In this document: positions 18,057-26,092 of the stretch, in pieces
How the letters are laid out: the number at the start of each line of letters is the position of its first letter
Position numbering within the stretch: position 1 is the stretch's first letter
Assembly (NCBI GenBank): GCA_030445275.1
Contig: JAUCSE010000086.1
Location: forward strand, 1 to 64,000
DNA length: 64,000 nucleotides
Direction of reading: 5' to 3'
From: Mucilaginibacter sp.
GTDB taxonomy: Bacteria > Bacteroidota > Bacteroidia > Sphingobacteriales > Sphingobacteriaceae
The notes under the pieces: model-generated
Told to the model about the DNA's origin: nothing
The model's input: the letters and a program-made list of their open reading frames with translations, nothing else
Database searches by the model: none
Translations under genes and position numbers: made by a program

Positions 18057-18848
18057 ATGCAACAACTAATGCAACATAATATCGTTTTATTTTCCAGTTC
18101 AAACAATGAATTTGGGCACGACCCTTTCATTTCTGAACACTGGTTGGTTTTGATTGTTTCCGGCAAATCGGAAATGTTTTCTGAGGAAGGAATTGTATCA
18201 TATCCCGCAGGAACATTGGGGTTAATCAGAAAAAACCAGTTAGTAAAAACAACGAAAAAAGTGGATGGGGAAAAACCTTTTAAGTCAATTAGCATTTGTA
18301 TTGACCAACAAACACTGAAAAAATTTAGTGCAGAATATAAAGTTGAGGCAAAGGGCATTTACGCAGGAGAACCCAATGTCCAGATAGAAAACGATGAGTT
18401 TATGAAAGGATATTTCAATTCACTTATGCCATATTTTGCTCAACCTGAAAAACTGACATCAATTTTAGCGCAAGTGAAAACTATCGAAGCTATTGAATTA
18501 TTGCTTCGCAATCATACGTTGAAAAACTTTTTATTTGATTTCAGTGAACCGCACAAAATAGATTTGGAAGCATATATGAACAGGCATTTTTCATATAATG
18601 TTTCCATGACACAATTTGCGAAACTTACGGGACGAAGCATTTCGTCATTCAAACGAGATTTTGTGAAGATATTCAATACCACACCTGAAAAGTGGTTGCA
18701 AAAATGCAGATTAGAAATGGCGTATTTTCTTATTTCACAAAAGAACAAAAAACCATCTGACATTTATTTGGAAGTTGGTTTTGCCAATCTATCTCACTTT
18801 TCAAGAGTTTTTAAAAAAGAATTTGGTGTGAACGCTTCGGTTGTATAA
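18057..18848 (+). CDS. AraC family transcriptional regulator
   Basis: A 263-residue protein. The N-terminal ~150 residues form a cupin-like sensor domain; the C-terminal ~100 residues carry two helix-turn-helix motifs (MTQFAKLTGRSISSFKRDF, then PSDIYLEVGFANLSHFSRVF). It begins 13 bp after the broken hydrolase and may regulate the SDR/hydrolase module. A truncated duplicate of its 5' end lies at 16828-16974. A second in-frame start four codons in (MQHNIV) matches the duplicate better. Confidence 0.88.
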   Translation: MQQLMQHNIVLFSSSNNEFGHDPFISEHWLVLIVSGKSEMFSEEGIVSYPAGTLGLIRKNQLVKTTKKVDGEKPFKSISICIDQQTLKKFSAEYKVEAKGIYAGEPNVQIENDEFMKGYFNSLMPYFAQPEKLTSILAQVKTIEAIELLLRNHTLKNFLFDFSEPHKIDLEAYMNRHFSYNVSMTQFAKLTGRSISSFKRDFVKIFNTTPEKWLQKCRLEMAYFLISQKNKKPSDIYLEVGFANLSHFSRVFKKEFGVNASVV

Positions 18849-18949
18849 TAGCGTATTGCCAGCCGGGATTATTGTCTTTTGCTATCCCGTATCTTCGACT
18901 TCTGGTTTTTTTTGCCAATTATTTACCTACATTCAAAATAAAGATTGTC

Positions 18950-19084
18950 ATGAAAAAAAGATCAGCAAGACGTATCGTTCCTAAAGCGAAGGCTCAGTCT
19001 AAATCTTCAATCGAAGAATCTGAACTCATCACTTTAATTGCCAAAATAATTGTGGATCATGTACTTAATTCAAAAGATGACTAA
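18950..19084 (+). CDS. Small ORF family, copy B, intact 44 aa
   Basis: ATG followed by seven A gives MKKRSARRIVPKAKAQSKSS, a helix ELITLIAKIIVDHVLN and the end SKDD. I start at 18950 because the other two family copies begin at the same place; the frame upstream to 18872 has no counterpart. Two related copies at 15234 and 22323 have eight A and are out of frame. The basic start and hydrophobic helix would suit a small membrane-active or nucleic-acid-binding peptide, but there is no direct evidence. Downstream lie an AATCCC/GGGATT hairpin (19101-19125) and a strong terminator (19217). Confidence 0.5.
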   Translation: MKKRSARRIVPKAKAQSKSSIEESELITLIAKIIVDHVLNSKDD

Positions 19085-19216
19085 AATTGTGTTCTAACAA
19101 AATCCCAATCCTTGCCTCGGGGATTCGAACACCACAAACATTTTAATTGACTTATTTTCAGATAATTGCAATATGTTAATTTTTACCGGAGTCAGATAAT
19201 TAAATTGTCTAAAAAC

Positions 19217-19257
19217 AAATAAGTCACTAATAATCAAGTTATTAGTGACTTATTTTT
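19217..19257 (+). terminator. 17-bp perfect hairpin terminator
   Basis: A 17-bp perfect inverted repeat around loop TCAAG, with arm core AAGTCACTAATAA, followed by a T-rich end. The same hairpin occurs at 22592-22632 with one compensated base-pair change (A-T to G-C), which shows that pairing is conserved. Confidence 0.75.
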
Positions 19258-19281
19258 ACTGCTCTGTAGCGCGGATGGGAA

Positions 19282-19311
19282 TTATTTTGAACACTTAATC
19301 GCGTTTTTGAA
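19282..19311. repeat. 30-bp perfect direct repeat, right copy
   Basis: Identical to 15570-15599. It follows CTGTAGCGCGGATGGGAA, which resembles a worn tRNA 3' end and lines up with the better preserved tRNA-like sequence at 22641. It closes the 3.7-kb segment that begins at 15570. Confidence 0.75.
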
Positions 19312-19579
19312 GATTTTGGAAAGTATTATTGAGTGATTTTCTGTAGATATATTCTTTAATACACTTTATTCCTTTAATTTATACTCTTCACTCAAATTGA
19401 TCATTTGAATTATATGCCTTAAAAAGGACTAGCTTTCTAAATGAAAGCGATCTGGAGCCCATTAATGTCTATAATGTAGATATTGATCACAAACCGTAAA
19501 ACGGGTAAGTGATCCGAAGATTCGGGTAAGTCGATCGCGGCTATACTTCCCACCTTTGTGTAAATAAAAGATCATAAAA

Positions 19580-20395
19580 ATGAGCAAAACAATCATGATT
19601 ACAGGGACCTCATCCGGCTTCGGTAAAGAAACAGCTAAGTTATTTAAACAAAAAGGCTGGAACGTAGTAGCAACAATGCGTTCACCTGAGAACGGCTTGG
19701 AATTTAGCGAATTAGATAACGTTCTCGTAACGCGCTTAGATGTGCAGGACCCTGAATCAATTCAAAATGCAGTAAAAGAGACTATCCAACGTTTTGGCAA
19801 TATCGATGTATTGGTAAATAATGCAGGCTTCGGATTAATGGGGGTCTTTGAATCCGCTACACCAGAACAGATACGTAAGCAATACGCCGTAAATGTATTT
19901 GGGTTAATGGACGTCACCCACGCAGTGTTACCTCAAATGCGCCAGCGAGGTAGTGGCACCATCATTAATATCTCTTCCTTTGGGGGCCAAATAGGATTGC
20001 CATTGGGGACTTTGTATAACAGCAGCAAATTCGCCGTAGAAGGTTTTTCAGAATCGCTTTCTCATGAAGTTTCCAAATTGGGTATTTCCGTTAAAATCAT
20101 CGAGCCTGGTGCTTCAGCGACCAATTTCAGAAATGGTATGGAAATGATTAAAAATGAAATTCCCGAATACATTCCAATTATAACCAAGTTTTTTGAGCGT
20201 TACCAACCAACAACAGCACATTTACCCAAAGCCACACCCGAAGATGTTGCCCAGATCATTTATGAGGCTGCAACGGATGGTCAGCCACAATTACGCTACA
20301 TTATTGGTGAGGATGCACGGTTTCATATCGATACCAAATTTAAAAATAGCGATCCGGAATTTATACAAATCATGCGTGATCGTTTTATAAATTAG
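19580..20395 (+). CDS. Short-chain dehydrogenase/reductase
   Basis: A 271-residue NAD(P)-dependent oxidoreductase of the SDR family: TGTSSGFGKE near the N-terminus, NNAG, and the catalytic Ser with LYNSSK. It belongs to the same broad group as the SDR at 16008 but is clearly diverged. The AraC gene 35 bp downstream is probably its regulator. The leader contains ACCTTTGT shortly before the start, like the other SDR. Substrate unknown. Confidence 0.9.
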   Translation: MSKTIMITGTSSGFGKETAKLFKQKGWNVVATMRSPENGLEFSELDNVLVTRLDVQDPESIQNAVKETIQRFGNIDVLVNNAGFGLMGVFESATPEQIRKQYAVNVFGLMDVTHAVLPQMRQRGSGTIINISSFGGQIGLPLGTLYNSSKFAVEGFSESLSHEVSKLGISVKIIEPGASATNFRNGMEMIKNEIPEYIPIITKFFERYQPTTAHLPKATPEDVAQIIYEAATDGQPQLRYIIGEDARFHIDTKFKNSDPEFIQIMRDRFIN

Positions 20396-20430
20396 TAATT
20401 TGCTAGTTGGGTTTGTAATTTAATAGAGTT

Positions 20431-21336
20431 ATGATGCAGGAGAAATATATTGATGTTCAAACCATCGACGAAATACACGAATTGTGGGGATGCGGTAAGC
20501 CCCGTCATCCGCTGGTTACCGTTATAGACCTAACGAAATATCATTTTCTTGGGGATAGAAACGGGCTTTCTTACCGGCTAAATTTTTATACCATTTTCTG
20601 CAAAAAATTCAATGGTGTGTTACGCTATGGCCGGTCGTATTATGACTTTAGCGAGGGTTCGCTCATGTTTACCGCGCCCGGCCAGGCAACCACGCCTATA
20701 TCAGCTCCGTCATTTGAAGAAGGATGGGCGCTGTTTTTCCATCCAGACCTGATCCATCATTCCCCACTCGGCCAAAATATGGGGCAATATTCTTTCTTTA
20801 ATTACGAATCAAACGAGGCTTTGCATGTCTCTGAAGAAGAAAAACTCGCCCTGCTCCACTGTATAAAAAAAATTGAACTGGAGTGTGAACAGAATGTTGA
20901 TAAACATACGCAGACCTTAATCCGGAATAACATTGAAATGCTGCTGAACTATTGCAGCCGTTTTTACGACCGTCAATTTTATACCCGTGAAAAAGTTAAT
21001 ACCGATGTTGTACAGGCTTTCGAAAAACTGTTGAAGGTTCATTTTGCACAGGAGACGCTAATCAACAGCGGGCTCCCGGGAGTGAAAAGCTTCGCCGAAC
21101 AGCTGCATTTGTCACCAAATTACCTTTCAGATCTGCTACAAAAATTTACCGGAAAGACAACCCAGGAACATATTCATTTACAACTGATAGATAAAGCAAA
21201 AGCTTTACTATGGAGTACTGGTATGTCTGTTAGCGAGATCGCTTATATACTTGGCTTTGAAAACCCACCGCATTTTACCCGGCTATTCAAGCAAAAAACA
21301 GGCTATTCGCCAAGCGAATTTCGTAATCTCAACTAA
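20431..21336 (+). CDS. AraC family transcriptional regulator
   Basis: A 301-residue protein with an N-terminal cupin-like sensing part (about 1-180) and a C-terminal double helix-turn-helix (VKSFAEQLHLSPNYLSDLL, then SVSEIAYILGFENPPHFTRLF). The start could be either of two adjacent ATG codons (20431 or 20434). It follows the SDR gene in the same direction, a common Bacteroidetes arrangement in which the regulator controls the neighbouring oxidoreductase. A truncated relative is present at 26093. Confidence 0.9.
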   Translation: MMQEKYIDVQTIDEIHELWGCGKPRHPLVTVIDLTKYHFLGDRNGLSYRLNFYTIFCKKFNGVLRYGRSYYDFSEGSLMFTAPGQATTPISAPSFEEGWALFFHPDLIHHSPLGQNMGQYSFFNYESNEALHVSEEEKLALLHCIKKIELECEQNVDKHTQTLIRNNIEMLLNYCSRFYDRQFYTREKVNTDVVQAFEKLLKVHFAQETLINSGLPGVKSFAEQLHLSPNYLSDLLQKFTGKTTQEHIHLQLIDKAKALLWSTGMSVSEIAYILGFENPPHFTRLFKQKTGYSPSEFRNLN

Positions 21337-21476
21337 TGCAATTACGGCCAATTACCGTATCCGCATTGTGTATCATTAAAAAAATATCATAAATATTCTA
21401 TGAATGTATTTATAAATGGGGTCTTAGGACCTGCAGGCTCCGCTATTGTAAAGTATGAAGGAAGAGGAGGTGTGCG

Positions 21477-22097
21477 ATGAAGGTTCTTGTGCTTGGAGCG
21501 AATGGTGGAACCGGAAGGCTGGTTGTTGAACGCGCGGTTGAAATGGGTCATGAAGTAAGTGTACTGGTTCGCCATGCCGGTTTATCCTCAAGGACTGGCG
21601 TACGTGTAATTGAGGGGGATGCTTTAAATGCTGAGCACGTGCTGCGTGCCATGCATCAACAAGATGCCGTGATAGAGTGTATCGGTGGAAATGCCCCTTG
21701 GATGAATCAAAAATTGGAGCGTGAAGCCATGCAAAACATCGTGGCTGCGATGAAAGAGTCTGGCACCCGACGACTATTGGTTGTATCAGCAATGGGTGTT
21801 GCAGATAGTGCAAGAAATTCTCCATGGTGGTACCAACTGTTCGTTGTTCCAACGTTTCTTAGGGGTATTATAGCCGACAAAAAAGCTATGGAGAAGATAG
21901 TACGTGAAAGCAGTCTGGACTGGATAATCGCGCGACCGCCGATCCTAACCTATGGGGCGGCGACTGGGGACGTAAAAGTGTTGGGAGCGAGAAAAACAGG
22001 GCATGTGATTACAAGGGCCGATCTGGCAAATTGGCTGGTGGAACAATTGGAAAGTGAAAGTCATGTGGGCCAAGCTGTGGTAGTGGTGAACAGCTAA
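21477..22097 (+). CDS. NAD(P)-binding NmrA/SDR-like protein
   Basis: A 206-residue atypical SDR with the dinucleotide motif GANGGTGR near the N-terminus and a body typical of NAD(P)H-binding (NAD_binding_10) proteins such as BVR-B/NmrA relatives. No classic YxxxK is needed in this group. The start is supported by a strong Shine-Dalgarno-like GAGGAGGTG just upstream, unusual for this phylum, and its codon choice looks different from the neighbours. Both hint at recent transfer from another group. Function unknown; flavin or NADPH sensing are possible. Confidence 0.85.
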   Translation: MKVLVLGANGGTGRLVVERAVEMGHEVSVLVRHAGLSSRTGVRVIEGDALNAEHVLRAMHQQDAVIECIGGNAPWMNQKLEREAMQNIVAAMKESGTRRLLVVSAMGVADSARNSPWWYQLFVVPTFLRGIIADKKAMEKIVRESSLDWIIARPPILTYGAATGDVKVLGARKTGHVITRADLANWLVEQLESESHVGQAVVVVNS

Positions 22098-22322
22098 ATG
22101 GCATTACATGGAGTAATTTGATAGTTCATATTCCGGATTTCCGGGAAGAACCTTGCGTGGCTTTTTAATAAGGTCGCGTAAGGTTTCTTTTTGAAATGCT
22201 AACCTATAGATCAGAAAATACATCATTTGATTTTGATCAAAGGACATGAGCTACGGAATCTCGTGGTCAAGCTTATGAGAATATCTAGCTTTCTGTTGCT
22301 ACATTATACAAATTAATTAAAC

Positions 22323-22458
22323 ATGAAAAAAAAGATCAGCAAAACGCATCGCTCCTAAAGAGAAATCCAAATTAAAATCTTCAATTGACGAATCCAAACT
22401 CATCACTTTAATTGCCAAAATAATTGTGGATCACGTACTTAATTCAAAAGATGACTAA
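22323..22458 (+). pseudogene. Small ORF family, copy C, out of frame at poly-A
   Basis: ATG plus eight A. Ignoring one A gives MKKRSAKRIAPKEKSKLKSS followed by the helix KLITLIAKIIVDHVLN and SKDD, 44 residues, almost the same as copy B at the protein level. Read straight, the frame stops after 11 codons, and the frame of the conserved body has TGA immediately before the A tract, so no alternative start exists. Either it is broken or it needs slippage on the A tract. The AAATCCC/GGGATTT hairpin follows at 22474-22500. Confidence 0.5.
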
Positions 22459-22591
22459 CATTGTGTTCTAACAAAATCCCGCTCTTTACCAGTGGGATTT
22501 GAACACCAATTGAAATTCAATTAATTGATTTACAGACAATTGAACAATTTTTATTTTTCAGTAAATCATGAAGTCGAAATTGATCAAAAAC

Positions 22592-22632
22592 AAATAAGTC
22601 GCTAATAATCAAGTTATTAGCGACTTATTTTT
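22592..22632 (+). terminator. 17-bp perfect hairpin terminator, second copy
   Basis: Same structure and loop (TCAAG) as 19217-19257, with arm core AAGTCGCTAATAA. The single change in the left arm is matched by the complementary change in the right arm. A T-rich end follows. Confidence 0.75.
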
Positions 22633-22640
22633 ACTGCTTC

Positions 22641-22664
22641 GTAGCCCGTAGGGGAATCGAACAC
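22641..22664 (-). other. tRNA 3'-end-like remnant, possible attachment site
   Basis: On the minus strand the sequence TTCGATTCCCCTACGGGC followed by TAC is just what the T-loop-to-acceptor end of a Bacteroidetes tRNA (Glu-like) looks like. The rest of the tRNA is missing. Tyrosine recombinases commonly leave such 3'-end copies at island borders. Two more worn versions precede the 30-bp repeats at 15570 and 19282. Confidence 0.5.
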
Positions 22665-22949
22665 GATTCACAACCAATTGGCTTTCAATATTTTATATGG
22701 CTTAAAATTGGCTACGCACCGAATTACTAACCATTTTTTGATGCAGATTATTTTTATTTGCAAATCTTACTTTACGAAGGTACAAAATATTTCAAATCCT
22801 CATACCATTTTACAAGTTACATGATGCCCAGTATATGATTTATTGGCATGAAGGCATTCTGAAAAATAAAGAGAATTAGGAGGGTATGCACCATTTGAAA
22901 AGGATAGGGTTTGTTTTAAGTAAAGGTCTTGCTTGTTCAAAAACAATAA
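22665..22949. other. Gap without a supported gene
   Basis: AT-rich sequence between the tRNA-like remnant and the end of the toxin gene. I see no coding frame, repeat or clear hairpin. Confidence 0.4.
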
Positions 22950-23801
22950 TTAAACAACCTTCAGGCTATTTACCAGGTCGTGAAAATATTTAGGTGACCA
23001 GATAGCTAATTTATTAGTATCCCGAATAAATCGCTTAATATCATTGATAGCATAGTTCATTTTCACCGTATCTATTTTCTTTGCAAGGAGTTCCCGGAAT
23101 TCCGCTTCCGTAATGATATCTTTCTTCCAGTCCCCGCTATCTTTTGCACGAATTAAGAAATGATTCAGATTCAATGGAGTGCCCTTTCGAATATACCATT
23201 CCATATCGTACCAATCCCGTCCTTTCACGTTGTCACCCCATTTGCGAAAGAGCAAGGCGTGCATCTTACCGGCAAATAAATTTGGCAAGGTCAAACACTT
23301 TACATAAAATGAAAAGGGATTCAACAGGAGTTTGTCTTCCGTTTCAAAGCCCAGCGGAGGTTCCCGGTCTACCTCTATTTTGATCTTCACATTGGCCACC
23401 TGTTCCATGCCGTTCTGAGGGATAATTCCTTCCAAAACAAGTTCCTTCCAGATGGTTTCTGATTTCAGGAAAGCAGAATCGATGTTGGTTTGATTTGGTT
23501 TTTGCTTTTCCCTTATCGATACATCCATGCCCAAAGCTTTGAATTCCTGAACAATCGCATCCTGGTATTTATTTAAAGAAAACTCAGGTTCAACCGCTAA
23601 TAGTGAAAAGTCCAGGTCTTCTGAAAATCGATCTAATCCATAAAATATTCTCAAAGCTGTGCCACCGTAGAACGCTGCCTTTTCAAAAAATCCAGCGCGA
23701 TACAGACCTGCCAGCGCGATCTCCTGCATAATTTCCCGCAATGCGTCCTTTGCTTCCTCCTGGCTGGAGGGCTTGTAAGTTTCTAACCACTCTTTTATCA
23801 T
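22950..23801 (-). CDS. AbiEii/AbiGii-type nucleotidyltransferase toxin
   Basis: A 283-residue protein with the family nucleotidyltransferase motif: GGTALRIF and RFSEDLDF at residues 46-65, giving the catalytic acidic pair D62 and D64. In AbiE systems this toxin modifies a nucleic-acid target (tRNA in studied relatives) and blocks growth on phage infection. The start overlaps the last 4 bp of the antitoxin gene (ATGA), so the two are translationally coupled. All expected core residues look present. Confidence 0.9.
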   Translation of the reverse strand: MIKEWLETYKPSSQEEAKDALREIMQEIALAGLYRAGFFEKAAFYGGTALRIFYGLDRFSEDLDFSLLAVEPEFSLNKYQDAIVQEFKALGMDVSIREKQKPNQTNIDSAFLKSETIWKELVLEGIIPQNGMEQVANVKIKIEVDREPPLGFETEDKLLLNPFSFYVKCLTLPNLFAGKMHALLFRKWGDNVKGRDWYDMEWYIRKGTPLNLNHFLIRAKDSGDWKKDIITEAEFRELLAKKIDTVKMNYAINDIKRFIRDTNKLAIWSPKYFHDLVNSLKVV

Positions 23802-24442
23802 AAGCCTTTGATCATTTTAATAACCATTTTCAGACTTTCCCTCTTAGGAGCATCGGGTAACCATTCATCCATCATTTGAGTATTAAACCTTTTCAATGCA
23901 TCTTCATCCATTCGCAAATCATCCAGGAGATAGCTACCAGCATTGCTAGCACTTCTTATGATCAATCCTGATGTACTGATGATCTTATCACATAATGCTT
24001 TTTCAGGACCGGCAATCATAGCGCTTTGTTCATTAGTGAGTTTGACTGTATTAATACCAAAGGCATAGTAGGGTAAAGGCAAATGTACATAAGTAAATAA
24101 GCCTATCGGCGTATCAAACTCACGTGATGCTTTTGTCGTCATTGAAGTGATTGCATAAACACGTTCGGGTATCACACCATGAAAAGATAATGCGGTATCC
24201 ATTGATACATAGCTGGGACCAAGCAAGTGGTTAGCAAGTAAAGCATTTTCAGGTCGTCCGGAGTATGATTTAGGCCCCGCAATATAAAAGCCCTTTTTGA
24301 CCGAAGCTAAAACACCTGCTGATTTCAATGCATTGATCTTGTCATTAGGCCGCTTATAATCTTTTAACCATGACTTCAAAAGCTGATGCGTAATGGGTTG
24401 CTTTGAATAATTCGCTATGGTTTGATTAATTTCCATAATCAA
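23798..24442 (-). CDS. AbiEi-type antitoxin and transcriptional repressor
   Basis: A 214-residue protein of the type IV antitoxin AbiEi family: an N-terminal winged-helix region (about 1-55, with LKSAGVLASVKKGFYIAGPK) and a C-terminal domain that neutralises the toxin indirectly. AbiEi proteins repress their own promoter by binding inverted repeats. Two such repeats lie directly upstream (24455-24489 and 24550-24584), in good agreement. It is the first gene of the two-gene operon. Confidence 0.9.
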   Translation of the reverse strand: MIMEINQTIANYSKQPITHQLLKSWLKDYKRPNDKINALKSAGVLASVKKGFYIAGPKSYSGRPENALLANHLLGPSYVSMDTALSFHGVIPERVYAITSMTTKASREFDTPIGLFTYVHLPLPYYAFGINTVKLTNEQSAMIAGPEKALCDKIISTSGLIIRSASNAGSYLLDDLRMDEDALKRFNTQMMDEWLPDAPKRESLKMVIKMIKGL

Positions 24443-24454
24443 ATGTAAAAAATT

Positions 24455-24489
24455 AATAGGATAATCGAAAAAAAATCGATTATCCTATT
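24455..24489. promoter_or_regulatory. Inverted repeat 1, AbiEi operator candidate
   Basis: AATAGGATAATCG and its exact complement form a 13-bp perfect inverted repeat around 9 bp. It starts 13 bp upstream of the antitoxin ATG. It shares [A/T]A-[G/A]GATAATCG with inverted repeat 2. Confidence 0.75.
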
Positions 24490-24549
24490 GAAAAAGTACA
24501 GTTATTGCAAATAAATACCTTTTAGAGAAGCAATACATTGTTTGTTATA

Positions 24550-24584
24550 AGTAAGATAATCGAAAAATATCCGATTATCTTACT
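24550..24584. promoter_or_regulatory. Inverted repeat 2, AbiEi operator candidate
   Basis: AGTAAGATAATCG and its exact complement form a second 13-bp perfect inverted repeat around 9 bp. Its centre is 95 bp from the centre of repeat 1, about nine helical turns, so both would face the same side of the DNA. Confidence 0.75.
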
Positions 24585-24696
24585 AAATAATAACACATGT
24601 AGCTTTAGCATGTCACAGAATAAGGGCTTAATGCTAATTCTACCTGGATATTGCAACGTGCATAAGGGTTTGCTCAACGCCTGATTAAAATGCCTT

Positions 24697-25860
24697 TTAT
24701 TCTGAAACATTTTTCCAGCTAAGAACATTATATTTTGTTCTTTTTTCATTTTCAGCGCCGCCATAGATCAGTGTTTTATTTACTTGGACTGGAGCGGCAA
24801 TTTCTTCAAAACGATCCATTTCTTTAAATAATCCGGCGCTAATGGTTTGAGTTGCCTTGATCTCAAAAATAGAAAAGCCTTGCCCTTTTGTCATCAGCAG
24901 ATCAACCTCATGAGCATTACTATCCTGCCAGAAATAATAATCCTGATGCAGATATAAGTGATGATTCTTTTTTTGATATTCAGCCAGTATCATATTCTCA
25001 AATATGTGCCCTTTCAATCTGTTCTCTTCCAGTTCTTCAGCAGTTCTTATTCCTAACAAATGATTTAACAGGCCTGTATCGTAAAAATATAATTTAGGGC
25101 TTTTGATCAAACGCTTATTGAAGTTTTGATGGTAAGGCTGTAAAAGAAATATAATGTAACTGCTTTCGAGTATAGATAGCCATGATTTGGCTGTGTTATG
25201 AGAAATGTCACATTCATTCGCTAAAGCGCTGAAGTTTAACAATTGCCCTGCACGCCCCGCACACAAACCTAAAAATGTCCGAAAAAGTTTCAAATCCCTG
25301 ATATTCATTAATTCTGTTACATCTTTTTCTATATAGGTTTGAATGTAATTGGCGTAAAAAACAACAGGGTCAATATCCCTGTCGAAAATAGCCGGGTAAA
25401 AGCCCTTAATGCTGGTTTGGGTATAGGAATCTGCTAATAAGCCACCACGCTTTAATTCGGTAAAGTCCAAAGGGAGTAATTTGAATAGGGCTACCCTGCC
25501 GGCCAGGGTTTGAGTAATACTATTTAACAAATGGAAGTTTTGTGAGCCTGATAGAATGTATTGTCCCATTATTTTGGATTCATCAACCCTGCTCTGTATA
25601 TAAGAGAATAAAGCAGGAGCCCGCTGCACCTCATCCAAAATAACTTTCTGATCATATTGATTCAAAAAAGCAACAGGATCTTCTAATGCGAATGAACGTG
25701 TATTTGGATTTTCCAATGTTACATAACGGTAATCACTAAAAAGCTCTTTTAACAAGGTTGTCTTACCTGATTGCCGGGGACCAGTAACAGCTAAAACAGG
25801 AAATTTTGTTTGTTGGGCCTTAATAATAGGTGCTATCTGTCTTTGTATAAATTTGCTCAT
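24697..25860 (-). CDS. DUF4143-type AAA ATPase
   Basis: A 387-residue ATP-binding protein with Walker A GPRQSGKT at 27-34, Walker B-like VILDEVQRA and the sensor-like LSGSQNFHL. The C-terminal third is the DUF4143 domain, which resembles a restriction-type nuclease fold (ends EVDLLMTKGQGFSIFEIKAT). These genes are very common and are often found near toxin-antitoxin and defence genes; the role is unknown. It reads toward the AbiE pair with a 254-bp gap that holds the AbiE operators, so it is probably a separate transcript. Three direct repeats lie before its start. Confidence 0.9.
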   Translation of the reverse strand: MSKFIQRQIAPIIKAQQTKFPVLAVTGPRQSGKTTLLKELFSDYRYVTLENPNTRSFALEDPVAFLNQYDQKVILDEVQRAPALFSYIQSRVDESKIMGQYILSGSQNFHLLNSITQTLAGRVALFKLLPLDFTELKRGGLLADSYTQTSIKGFYPAIFDRDIDPVVFYANYIQTYIEKDVTELMNIRDLKLFRTFLGLCAGRAGQLLNFSALANECDISHNTAKSWLSILESSYIIFLLQPYHQNFNKRLIKSPKLYFYDTGLLNHLLGIRTAEELEENRLKGHIFENMILAEYQKKNHHLYLHQDYYFWQDSNAHEVDLLMTKGQGFSIFEIKATQTISAGLFKEMDRFEEIAAPVQVNKTLIYGGAENEKRTKYNVLSWKNVSE

Positions 25861-25883
25861 CTCTTATGAAATTACAGACAAAT

Positions 25884-25941
25884 TTACAATTTACATAATA
25901 CAAACTTACAATTTACATAAGCTTAATTGACAATATACATG
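25884..25941 (-). promoter_or_regulatory. Three direct repeats upstream of the ATPase gene
   Basis: TTACAATTTACATAA occurs exactly at 25884-25898 and 25906-25920, and in worn form (TTGACAATATACATG) at 25927-25941. The spacing of 21-22 bp is two helical turns. This suggests binding of a protein to one DNA face near the promoter. Confidence 0.55.
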
Positions 25942-26092
25942 AAAACAAAAGACTTCTGTAGATAATCTACGTTATATTATTAGCCCCTCTTCGCCAATTT
26001 TGGTTTGACCATTTTCATTATAAACCCCTCTTTACGATGAAGTATAGAGGAATTTTTATTGCCTGGTATACCTATTAAGTAGAACTGATCCT

